Below, piece by piece: positions 16,857-25,700 of a stretch of DNA of 64,000 nt (its first letter is position 1; each line of letters starts with the position of its first letter). The notes under the pieces are model-generated. The model made no database searches and was not told the origin of the DNA. It was given only the letters and a program-made list of their open reading frames with translations. Location: the NCBI GenBank assembly GCA_964384915.1, contig CAYLMA010000010.1, forward strand, positions 37,882 through 101,881. Reading direction: 5' to 3'. The translations under genes and the position numbers were made by a program. The stretch is from Sulfurimicrobium sp964384915. Its GTDB lineage: Bacteria > Pseudomonadota > Gammaproteobacteria > Burkholderiales > Sulfuricellaceae.

Positions 16857-18248
16857 ATGCTGGATAAATTTCTGAATTTTCTCAAGACCGGCCAGGATGC
16901 CGATCTCTCAAATCGTGACTCAGCTACGGAAGCAGCCGTTCCGGATTCGTCAAAGAACCCATCCGGCAGTGACGCTCCCGGCGTTCTGGATATGCTCAGC
17001 CAAGGTCAGGGTAGCGTGGCAGGGGAAAAATGGCGCATGTTTCTTGGACGCCAGCCCATACTCGATACCTCAAGCCAGTTTGTCGGCTATGAACTGAAAC
17101 TTCAGGATCAGAATTTCCCCCCCAGCATCGGTGATGAAGCATCACTTCGCAGTGTGCAGGATGAATTGCTGGTGATCAGCGTGATCGATCTGGATTTCCA
17201 GAAAGTGCTGGGAAACAGGCTGGTTTTTATCCAGGTGTCGCCCGGCATGCTGGATAACCCGATCATCGAATCCCTGCCGAAACACAAAGTGGTGGTGGGC
17301 ATACGCTTGACAGACGCGCCTGGCGAGCCATTGTTGCAGCGTTGCCGTGAACTTGCTGCGCTGGGTATTCCGCTGGCGCTTGAAGACTTCGAATACCAAC
17401 CTGAATATGCGCCATTTCTCGCCATTTGTTCCTGGGTGAAGATGGACACAACCCGCTTCGATGCCCTGGCGCTCGGCCGGCAGATAAGCGCCATCCTGAG
17501 TTCCGGCACGCCACGCCTTATCGCGCAGAATGTGGAGACGGATGACGCATTTGAAGCCTATCGTGCGCTGGCCTTTGAGTATTTCCAGGGGGCCTATTTT
17601 TCCCGTCTTCAACCCAATGCCCCGCAACGGCTCGACAGCGACCGGATGCGCGTGGTCGAAATGCTGAATCTTGTCATGAACCATGCCGAGCTTTCCGAAC
17701 TGGAAGACAAGGTCAAGCGCGATCCGGGGCTCTCCTACAAACTGCTCAATTTCATCAATTCACCGGCTAACGGCTTGCAGCAAAAAATTCGTTCCATTGG
17801 CCATGGACTGACCCTGCTGGGCTATGATCAACTGTACCGCTGGCTGACGCTGCTGCTGTTCACCAGCGGCAAGACGGATGGCCGCAGCCGGACCTTGCTC
17901 AAGAATGCGCTGGTCCGGGCGCGCTTTACCGAAACGCTGGGTCAGAACAGATTTGAATCTGCCGAGCGCGGCGGTTTATTCATTGTCGGAATCTTTTCCC
18001 TGCTGGATGCGCTGCTTAATGTGCCGATGGCGCAGGCCTTGGCGCGCCTCAATCTGCCTGACCCGGTCGTTGAGGCACTGCTGAAGCGCACCGGCAGATA
18101 TGCTCCCTATCTGCAGCTTGCCATCGCCTGCGAAAACTTTGATCAGGATGCCATTGCGCGCTACGCTGAAGCTTGCGGGCTGACTGCGGACGAGGTGAAT
18201 GTGACCCATGTCAAGGCCATGATTTGGGGGGAGGAAGTTGCGCTTTGA
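16857..18248 (+). CDS. degenerate EAL plus HDOD signalling protein
   Basis: This protein of 463 residues has YuxH-like architecture: a degenerate EAL domain (FLGRQPILDTSSQFVGYELK; LEDFEYQPEY in place of DDFG) followed by an HDOD domain (residues about 265-460, LSELEDKVKRDPGLSYKLLNFINS). The catalytic Glu and metal ligands of active phosphodiesterases are not preserved, so binding or protein interaction is likelier than hydrolysis. The residues before the domain form a low-complexity leader. ATG 16857 is preferred over 16809 because the leader LDKFLNFLK begins there with a GAGA ribosome site. It lies 92 bases after the DUF1631 gene, so it may share the riboswitch-controlled transcript. Confidence 0.85.
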   Translation: MLDKFLNFLKTGQDADLSNRDSATEAAVPDSSKNPSGSDAPGVLDMLSQGQGSVAGEKWRMFLGRQPILDTSSQFVGYELKLQDQNFPPSIGDEASLRSVQDELLVISVIDLDFQKVLGNRLVFIQVSPGMLDNPIIESLPKHKVVVGIRLTDAPGEPLLQRCRELAALGIPLALEDFEYQPEYAPFLAICSWVKMDTTRFDALALGRQISAILSSGTPRLIAQNVETDDAFEAYRALAFEYFQGAYFSRLQPNAPQRLDSDRMRVVEMLNLVMNHAELSELEDKVKRDPGLSYKLLNFINSPANGLQQKIRSIGHGLTLLGYDQLYRWLTLLLFTSGKTDGRSRTLLKNALVRARFTETLGQNRFESAERGGLFIVGIFSLLDALLNVPMAQALARLNLPDPVVEALLKRTGRYAPYLQLAIACENFDQDAIARYAEACGLTADEVNVTHVKAMIWGEEVAL

Positions 18249-18435
18249 ATGTTTACCCAAATTATCCATTAGGCGGCTCTTTGAGCCTACTCGAGCGCTG
18301 GCGGACGCTTTGCGGCCAAACTGCCTCGCAAATCGCCTCGCCATCATCTCGCGTCCTAGTGGAAAATCTGGGTTTAAGGGAATGCCGGAGATCGCTTGAA
18401 AGCGCATTCTTCTGAAAAACGCGTTAGCGCATCGC

Positions 18436-20613
18436 TTAGAACCCGCTTTCGCGGATGACGATCCCGGCAATCCAGCGCAGGAAATCGCCCAGCATGCTGC
18501 TTCGTTCGCCATTGATGCGCGCGACCAGCGGGGTCATTTGCCCGTCCCCCACATATCCGCTCGTCTTCAGCGTTACCCGGTAAATCGCCTCATTCGCGAG
18601 TAGCGCGCCACCTGGGTCATCGCGCACGGCAATTTCTCCGCCGTGCGATGAGGCCAGCATTGGCTCCGGCAGGTTCCGGGTTGCCGTCTCGTCTATACCG
18701 GTTACCACGGCATCCAGCGCTTCCGCATCAGCCCTTCGCGTCACCAGTCTGGCATGTGCGCCAATCCTGATTCGTGCCACCTCGGTCTCGCGCACATATA
18801 CCTGTGCCGAGCTGCCTTGCCTGCCCAGAGCCAGGCCGAGTTTCTGTGTTGCCGCCACCCATGCGCCCGGATAAAGCCCAGCGCTCAGATCACGAAAAGT
18901 GCCGTCATGGGGCGCCACGATACTGAGCCGGTCCGCATTTTCAGTCTCTGCCAGGCGCACCGCCTCGGCTGCAGCTAATTCCTGCTCCAGCACCCGGATC
19001 TTCTCAAACAAACTCGCGCTGCCTACCGATCCTGCAAGCTGCGCCTTGATTCCCTCGATCCGGCTGTTGATGGCTGCAAGTTGTGACAGTGCTTCCGGGG
19101 ATTCGAGGACGAACAATACATCCCCGCGATGCACCTCTTGGCCGTCCTTGACCAGAATACTTTCGAGTTTCGCCGCCATCGGCGGATAAAGCCGGGTGTA
19201 GGGTTCCGCCTGCAAGTATCCCTCGGCGTCAATGCCGGAATGCCATGGAATCGCCAACCAGAGCAGCGCGATTACGGCGATCACGGCGTTGCGCCGCGAG
19301 ACTTTGTTGCCTTGCCATTGCTTGCGCATTTCCCGCCACATTGCGGCCTCCTTCCATATCGGCAGCACCACGAACCAGCCGATTTCGACTATGAACAGGA
19401 TGATGCCGGCAGCCTTGAAGAAATAAAAATAGACTGCGAGCGCGATGCCGATGAATAGCGCCAGCCGGTAAATCCAGGTGGCATAGGCATAGGTGATCAG
19501 CCAATGCTTCGCGGCCTCGAATTCAGGCTCGGGAATGTCCTCTGCTATCCCGAGCAGCCAGCGCCGCAACTGCCATTTGCCGAAGGCGAAGCTGCGCTGC
19601 TGCAGGTTCGGCATGTCCACCGCGTCCATCAGCAGGTAATAGCCGTCGAAGCGCATGAACGGGTTCAGGTTGACCAGCAGCGTGCTCACCCAGGTGACTG
19701 CGGCCAGCACATAAGCCGCGCTCTTCAGCGGCCCTTCTGGCAGGAAGCTCCAGGCGAGCAGGGCAAGCCCAGCCAGGCACAGCTCCGCCGCCACACCGGC
19801 GCCGTCGATCCTCAGCCGAGCTCGGCGCGAGGCCAGCTTCCAGCCCTCCGAGGTGTCGGTGTAGAGCAGCGGCCACATCACCATGAACGCCACGCCCATG
19901 GTCGGCACGCGCAGCCCGTAATGCTTGGCGGTGTAGGCATGCGCCAGCTCGTGCACCGTCTTGGTCAGCATCAGGGCCAGCCCGTAATATATCGCGCCCT
20001 GCAAGGAGAAGAAGTACATGAACGTCTGGCTGAACTCGTCCCATTGGTTGGCGACGCGCACCAGTCCGATCAGCGAAAACACACCGACCCAGGCGAAGAA
20101 CGCCGGGCGGAATAGGAAGCCGAGATAGGGCATCGTGCGCAACAGGAACGCTTCCGGCTTTACCAGCGGGATGCGGAAGAAAAGGTAGTGGTGCAGCAGC
20201 CACTTCCATGCCGAAAGCTTGCGGCTGGCCGCGATTTTCAGCAGCAAGTCGCGTTGGGTTCGCTGGCCGGCGCGCAGCAATTCGTTGTTCTGGAGAAACT
20301 GAAGCAGCGCGAGTGCATCCTCCTGCTCGACTGACAGTGGCGTCTCGGCGCATACCGCGGCGCACAGCTCGTCCGGTCTGGCCCCCGCCCGCCAGCGGGA
20401 AAGCAGCTCGAACTCCATCCAGCCGATGCGGAAAAAACTGTTGCGCACGGGATCATACAGATTCCAGTATGGCGCCCCGTCCCTGCCGGGCGGCGCGGGC
20501 TGCAAGGAAATGTCCTCGCGCAGGGCGGGCAGGACAATGCGGTCGGGGGCGAATGTAATTCCCATGGGATTCAGGCCGGTTCCCGGTCGTTCATTTTCCA
20601 TCAAATGGTTCAA
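18436..20613 (-). CDS. M50 zinc-protease membrane protein with lipoyl/HlyD domain
   Basis: This 725-residue inner-membrane protein has three parts. The first is a PqqD-like N-terminal segment (residues about 45-115, YWNLYDPVRNSFFRIG). The second is a site-2-protease type core with the zinc site HELAH at 221-225 and the distal NPFMRFDGYYLLMD at 317-330, embedded in roughly eight membrane helices. The third is a C-terminal periplasmic adaptor-like region (residues about 480-700) with lipoyl half-motifs (PPMAAKLESILVKDGQEVHRGD; IVAPHDGTF) around a coiled coil. Such proteins occur beside HlyD/TolC genes and are annotated as peptide zinc metalloproteases. It faces away from the giant repeat-protein operon with a shared AT-rich promoter region. 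No ABC exporter lies in the locus, so it is the candidate inner-membrane component. The role is inferred. Confidence 0.85.
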   Translation of the reverse strand: MNHLMENERPGTGLNPMGITFAPDRIVLPALREDISLQPAPPGRDGAPYWNLYDPVRNSFFRIGWMEFELLSRWRAGARPDELCAAVCAETPLSVEQEDALALLQFLQNNELLRAGQRTQRDLLLKIAASRKLSAWKWLLHHYLFFRIPLVKPEAFLLRTMPYLGFLFRPAFFAWVGVFSLIGLVRVANQWDEFSQTFMYFFSLQGAIYYGLALMLTKTVHELAHAYTAKHYGLRVPTMGVAFMVMWPLLYTDTSEGWKLASRRARLRIDGAGVAAELCLAGLALLAWSFLPEGPLKSAAYVLAAVTWVSTLLVNLNPFMRFDGYYLLMDAVDMPNLQQRSFAFGKWQLRRWLLGIAEDIPEPEFEAAKHWLITYAYATWIYRLALFIGIALAVYFYFFKAAGIILFIVEIGWFVVLPIWKEAAMWREMRKQWQGNKVSRRNAVIAVIALLWLAIPWHSGIDAEGYLQAEPYTRLYPPMAAKLESILVKDGQEVHRGDVLFVLESPEALSQLAAINSRIEGIKAQLAGSVGSASLFEKIRVLEQELAAAEAVRLAETENADRLSIVAPHDGTFRDLSAGLYPGAWVAATQKLGLALGRQGSSAQVYVRETEVARIRIGAHARLVTRRADAEALDAVVTGIDETATRNLPEPMLASSHGGEIAVRDDPGGALLANEAIYRVTLKTSGYVGDGQMTPLVARINGERSSMLGDFLRWIAGIVIRESGF

Positions 20614-20844
20614 ATCGCCAGCTTTAGCCGGTCAGCTTTAGCCGATAAAAAGGCCAGGATTATATTGATATTAATTTTAAAGAAATATATTTTTAAAAAA
20701 GAACCCCAATTCCAGGAGAAAGTATAGATATTTATGAAACCTGTATACAAATTTATTTCACTTGTAATTCAATTAATTGAAAAATAGAATCGCGGGGTAT
20801 TCACAATATGCGAGCGTCACAAACATTCATTCAGGGAAAATTCG
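20614..20844. promoter_or_regulatory. AT-rich divergent control region
   Basis: These 231 bases lie between the M50 protein gene and the tail-collar gene. They are strikingly AT-rich (long A/T runs at 20640-20700 and 20730-20790) compared with the GC-rich surroundings. Both promoters must lie here. No single convincing -35/-10 pair stands out. The composition would suit a nucleoid-associated silencer of the H-NS/MvaT type. An AGGGA ribosome site precedes ATG 20845. Confidence 0.5.
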
Positions 20845-21702
20845 ATGAGGCATGTTTTACGTCAATCCACATTATCCATCGCGCTGGCTGCCGGCCTGCT
20901 CAGTAGCGCCGCATGGAGCACTGCCGCCCAAGCCTGTGCGGTCGAGCCGTATCTGGGAGCCGTCTGCATCATGGCGACGCCGAGCGGTTACGGCAATTTC
21001 AGCCAGACCTATGTTCCCGCCATGGGGCAGTTGTTGCCGTTGAACCAGTATCAGGCGCTCTATGCCATCGTCGGTACGACCTGGGGTGGCGATGGGAGAA
21101 CCACCGTCGGTCTGCCCAACCTGGGCGGTCGCGTGGTGGTGGGAAGCGGACGCTCCCCGGTCTCGGGCAACACGTATGTCACCGGTCAATATAGCGGGGT
21201 GGAAGCGGTTGCGCTGACCGCAATGCAATTGCCCCAGCACAACCATACGCTCTCGGCCGTCAAGGTGGACACCAGCAAGATGACCGCGACCACTTCGCTG
21301 AGCGGCTTGACGACGACCACTAATTTGGCAGGAGTTGCGTTTACTTCGTCGTCCTCCAGCCTGACGCTCAACGGCTCAAGCGGTGGAACCCTAGGTAAAA
21401 ACCCATCGGGCGCAACCTTGGGGACGCAAACCGGGCCAACGCTTAACATATATTCCGATGCGGCGCCTACTGTCGCGATGAAATCCGGCAGTGTCACCGG
21501 CACAGTATCAGGCACGCTCAGCGGCACCGCGCCCGGCACCGTCAGCGGCGGTACGGCCACCACTACGCTCGGGGGCGCCGCCTCGTTGTCCGGCGCTACC
21601 GACCCGTCCGGTCTCGGCCAGCAGGTGTCGCTGATGCAGCCTTACTTGGTCATGAATTACTATGTCGCCGCCAATGGCGGCATTTTCCCGACGCGCGACT
21701 GA
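20845..21702 (+). CDS. exported phage-tail-collar domain protein
   Basis: This 285-residue protein has a signal peptide (LSIALAAGLLSSAAWSTAAQA) and a tail-collar (PF07484, microcystin-dependent-protein-like) domain: YLGAVCIMATPSGY, the GQLLPLNQYQALYAIVGTTWGGDG stretch (cited as GQLLPLNQY and LYAIVGTTWGGDG), TVGLPNLGGRVVVG and LPQHNHTL. A Thr/Ser/Gly-rich tail follows, and the end (YLVMNYYVAANGGIFP) is the conserved collar C terminus. In phages this domain is in tail fibres; stand-alone exported forms are of unknown role. It is first in the run leading to the giant protein, so it may be a co-exported surface component. A hairpin terminator follows. Confidence 0.85.
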   Translation: MRHVLRQSTLSIALAAGLLSSAAWSTAAQACAVEPYLGAVCIMATPSGYGNFSQTYVPAMGQLLPLNQYQALYAIVGTTWGGDGRTTVGLPNLGGRVVVGSGRSPVSGNTYVTGQYSGVEAVALTAMQLPQHNHTLSAVKVDTSKMTATTSLSGLTTTTNLAGVAFTSSSSSLTLNGSSGGTLGKNPSGATLGTQTGPTLNIYSDAAPTVAMKSGSVTGTVSGTLSGTAPGTVSGGTATTTLGGAASLSGATDPSGLGQQVSLMQPYLVMNYYVAANGGIFPTRD

Positions 21703-21724
21703 CCGGTGGTTTTTTGCCATCGAA

Positions 21725-21754
21725 CGTTCCCGCGCATCCGTGCGGGAACGGTTT
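21725..21754 (+). terminator. hairpin terminator after tail-collar gene
   Basis: A strong stem (CGTTCCCGC pairing with GCGGGAACG, short loop) is followed by GGTTTT. It lies between the tail-collar stop and the Sel1-repeat start, 6 bases before ATG 21760. It would attenuate rather than fully separate the two genes if they are co-transcribed. Confidence 0.6.
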
Positions 21755-21759
21755 TCGGA

Positions 21760-22737
21760 ATGCCCGAATTGAATAAACGCATTATCCCGATATTCTTGTC
21801 GCTGTTCGTCGCTGCGCCCTGTGCGCTGGCGGGCACCGACTACAGCGCAGGCTTGCGGCCCGCGCAGCAGGCGCTGGCCGCCGGCGACTATTCCCGTTCT
21901 TACGCCCGCTATTCCCGGTTCGCCGCGAAAAACCCGCTGGCGCAATTCACCCTCGGCCTGTTCCACCAGAACGGCTGGGGCCGCCCCGTCGACGAAATCG
22001 CTGCTTGCCGCTGGTTCGAAAAATCGGCGCGGAAAAGAATTCCGGCCGCCCAGCACTACCTGGGCGATTGCCTGGTCAAGGGCGCGCACCGTCCCGCCGA
22101 TGCCAAGGCGGCGCTGAACCTGTATCTCGATGCCGCTTCGGGCGGCCACTTGATTTCGCTGTGTTCCGCCGCCAGCCTCTATATCAAGGGCGAGGGCGTG
22201 GACAGGGACGCGAAGCGCGGACTGGCGCTATGCGCCCAGGCCGCGCAAGCCGAGTCGCCGCCCGCGATGCTCAGGCTGGCCGACTATTACCGTGAGGGGG
22301 CAGACGTGCCGCAGGATCTCGCAGCCGCGCGCCACTGGTATCGGCAGGCGGCGGAACGCCGCCACCGCGAGGCGCAATACCGGCTGGGCTCGATGCTGGC
22401 CGAAGGGCAGGGGGGCGAGCCGGACTTGAATGCGGCGCTGTTCTGGCTGGAGACCGCCGCGAGCGAGGGTTACGCCCCGGCCTATTTGCCCACCGCGATC
22501 CTCTACGCCAACGCCGAAGTCTCCCCGGAAACCGGCGCATTGAGGCCCGAGCACCTCGCCAAGATTTACCTGTGGAACAGCGCCGCGAAGGCGCGCGCCA
22601 CCGATCCGGCCCGACTCGCCGAAATCGACCGCATCGAAAAAATGGTGCTCGCGGTGATGCCGGAATCCTGGCGTCCCGATCTCGACAGGAAGGTTTCCGA
22701 ACATCTGGCGAATTTCAAAACCGAATTAACGCAATAG
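21760..22737 (+). CDS. Sel1-repeat (TPR-like) exported protein
   Basis: This 325-residue protein has a signal peptide (IPIFLSLFVAAPCALAG) and about six Sel1-like repeats, for example FTLGLFHQNGWGRPVDEIAACRW, YKGEGVDRDAKRGLALC-like units and YRLGSMLAEGQGGEPDLNAAL. Sel1 proteins act as periplasmic or surface scaffolds for protein contacts. ATG 21760 is preferred over 21706 because the signal peptide starts there. It ends 36 bases before the giant repeat-protein start and is probably in the same transcript. It could be a chaperone-like or assembly partner for that protein (inference). Confidence 0.85.
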   Translation: MPELNKRIIPIFLSLFVAAPCALAGTDYSAGLRPAQQALAAGDYSRSYARYSRFAAKNPLAQFTLGLFHQNGWGRPVDEIAACRWFEKSARKRIPAAQHYLGDCLVKGAHRPADAKAALNLYLDAASGGHLISLCSAASLYIKGEGVDRDAKRGLALCAQAAQAESPPAMLRLADYYREGADVPQDLAAARHWYRQAAERRHREAQYRLGSMLAEGQGGEPDLNAALFWLETAASEGYAPAYLPTAILYANAEVSPETGALRPEHLAKIYLWNSAAKARATDPARLAEIDRIEKMVLAVMPESWRPDLDRKVSEHLANFKTELTQ

Positions 22738-22773
22738 TTGCGTCTGAATACAAATAACAAAAGGAGCCGCCCC

Positions 22774-25700
22774 ATGAATAGCCCCAAGGACTTTCCCGGT
22801 CATTTGAAAGCAGCGGCCAGCAAATCCCGCTTGCGTCCGCGCCGCAGCATGCATGCGCTGGAATCGCGCATCGTGTTCGACGGCGCGGCGCTGGCGGCGG
22901 TCGATGCGCTGGCGCAGGCAAGCGCCGATGTCGCCATCCGGCCCGATGCGGTCGCTCCCGTCGCCGGCGCGCGCAACGAGATCGTCTTCGTCGAAAGCAA
23001 CGTCGCCGACTACCAGACGCTGCTGAACGGCGTAAATCCGGGCGCGGAAGTGCATGTGCTGGACGCATCGCGGGACGGCCTGGCGCAGATGGCCGCTATC
23101 CTCGACGGGCGCAGCGGCATAGCCGCTATTCACATCGTTTCGCACGGTGCGCAAGGTTCGCTGCAACTGGGCGCGCTGACGCTGACCTCCGGTAACTTGC
23201 AGGACCACGCCGCCGACCTCGCGACCATAGGCAATGCGCTCGATGCGAATGCCGACATCCTGCTCTACGGCTGTAGCGTGGCGGCGGGCTCGGACGGCGC
23301 GGCGCTGGTCGATGCGCTGGCGCAGGCGACGCAGGCGGACATCGCCGCGTCAACCGACATCACCGGCGCCGCCAGCCTCGATGGCGACTGGGTGCTGGAG
23401 AAACAAGTCGGGCAGGTCGAGACAATCCCCTCCATTACCTTTAATTTTTCCGAGTACAGGGGACTGTTGCTCAACGCGACTTTCGACTGGGAAGCCAATA
23501 CTACCGGGCTGGAAGCCGCGGCCATTCCGGGCGGGGCATATAAGACGGCCACCCAGACGGTTGCCGGCGAGACGCTTCAGGTCACCGTGGTATCCGATAA
23601 CACCTATAGTCTGGCGTATATCGCCGCTCCAAACAGTATGAATGGCGTCGAAGGCCTTATCGCTGGGGGGGCAACAAGTTTCGAGTCTTCATACACATTC
23701 ACCTTGGCCAGCGGGAAGTTGTTCGACCTAGCATCAATCAATATCGGCGAATGGGTTGGAACGAATAGGGACCTGACGTTTACCTCAACGAAAGGAACGT
23801 TGAGTTACACCGCAGTCGGCGCGGTGGCAAACGCGACTTTTAATGTCTCGGCTAATGCGAATGCCGCGAATTTTCGGGGAATTACCAGCTTTACCATCAC
23901 GAGTGGCGCAACAGACATGATGTTATCGTTCGACGACATCGTGTTCAATAATATCACCGCGCCCGGCCCGACTGTCACCGACGGCAACATCTCGATTAGC
24001 GGCGCGTCCGGCACCGGCGGCGCGTACAAAATCGGCGACACCGTCACCGCGACCTGGAACAACACCGCGGGCGGCGACAACAATGCCGGCGTCACCGGCG
24101 TGACCATGGACTTCTCGCAGTTCGGCGGCGGCGCGGCGGTGGCGGCGAGCAACAGCGGCGGCATCTGGACGGCGACCCACACCCTCACCTCCGGTGCGAT
24201 CGACGGTGCGAACAAGAACGTGTCCGTCACCGCCACCGCCACGGGCAGCACCACCGCCGCCGACAGCACCAACGCGACGGTGGACAACGTCGCACCGACC
24301 GTCAGCGATGCGCGCATCAGCATCAGCGGCGCGTCCGGCACGGGCGGCGCGTACAAGATCGGCGACACCGTCACCGCCACCTGGAACAACACCGCGGGCG
24401 GCGACAACAACAGCGACACCANNNNNNNNNNNNNNNNNNNNNNNNNNNNNNNNNNNNNNNNNNNNNNNNNNNNNNNNNNNNNNNNNNNNNNNNNNNNNNN
24501 NNNNNNNNNNNNNNNNNNNNNACGGCAACATTTCGATCAGCGGCGCGTCCGGCACGGGCGGCGCGTACAAGATCGGTGATACCGTCACCGCCACCTGGAA
24601 CAACACTGCGGGCGGCGACAATAACGCCGACACCATGAGCGGCGTGACGGTGGACTTCTCCGCCTTCGGCGGCGGCGCGGCGGTGGCGGCAAGCAACAGC
24701 GCCGGCACCTGGACGGCGACCTACACGATTGTCTCGGGCGCAATTGACGGCGCCAACAAGAACGTCTCCGTCACCGCGACCGACAACGCGGGCAACGCCA
24801 CCACCACTGCGGATACGACCAACGCCACGCTGGACAACGTCGCGCCGACCGTCAGCGACGGCAACATTTCGATCAGCGGCGCGTCCGGCACGGGCGGCGC
24901 GTACAAGATCGGTGATACCGTCACCGCCACCTGGAACAACACTGCGGGCGGCGACAATAACGCCGACACCATGAGCGGCGTGACGGTGGACTTCTCCGCC
25001 TTCGGCGGCGGCGCGGCGGTGGCGGCAAGCAACAGCGCCGGTACCTGGACGGCGACCTACACCATCGTCGCCGGCGCGATCGACGGCGCCAACAAGAACG
25101 TCAGCGTCACCGCGACGGACAATGCGGGCAATGCCACCACTGTGGTGGATGCCAGCAACGCCACAGTGGACAACATTGCCCCCGCGATCACCTTCAGTGC
25201 CTTGAGCTTCTCCGCCGACAGCGGCACGAGCGCGACCGACTTCGTGACCGCCACCGCCGGCCAGACGATAGGCGCGACGCTGAGCGCGGGCCTGGGCGCT
25301 GGCGACGTGGTGTACGGTTCGTTGGATAACGGCGCGACCTGGACGGACATCACCGCCAAGGTGAGTGGCACGACGCTGAGTTGGGACGGCGTGACGCTGG
25401 CGACCAGCGACACGCTGAAACTGAAAGTGACCGACAGTACCGGCAACGACGGTGTGATTGCAAGCCAGGCCTATGTGCTGGATAGCGTCGCGCCGACGAT
25501 TACCTTCAGCGCCTTGAGCTTCGGCGCCGACACCGGCACGAGCTCGACCGACTTCGTGACCGCCACCGCCGCGCAGACCATCACCGCCACCTTGAGCGGC
25601 GCACCCGCAGGCAGCGACATCGTGTACGGCTCGCTGGACAACGGTGCGACCTGGACGGACATCACCGCCAAGGTTGCCGGCACGACGCTGACGTGGAACG

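Noticed and set aside
18249..18435. Possible small genes in the gap after the EAL-HDOD gene
   Set aside because: The short open frames there have no ribosome site and no recognisable product.
21372..21442. Sequence like the GEMM riboswitch core (GGGGACGCAAACC) inside the tail-collar gene
   Set aside because: It lies inside conserved coding sequence and lacks the other aptamer blocks (GGCAAACC, CCGGTCTAAGG), so it is chance.
24422..24521. Apparent frameshift in the giant gene
   Set aside because: The shift falls exactly on the 100-N placeholder, and both sides encode the same repeat family.
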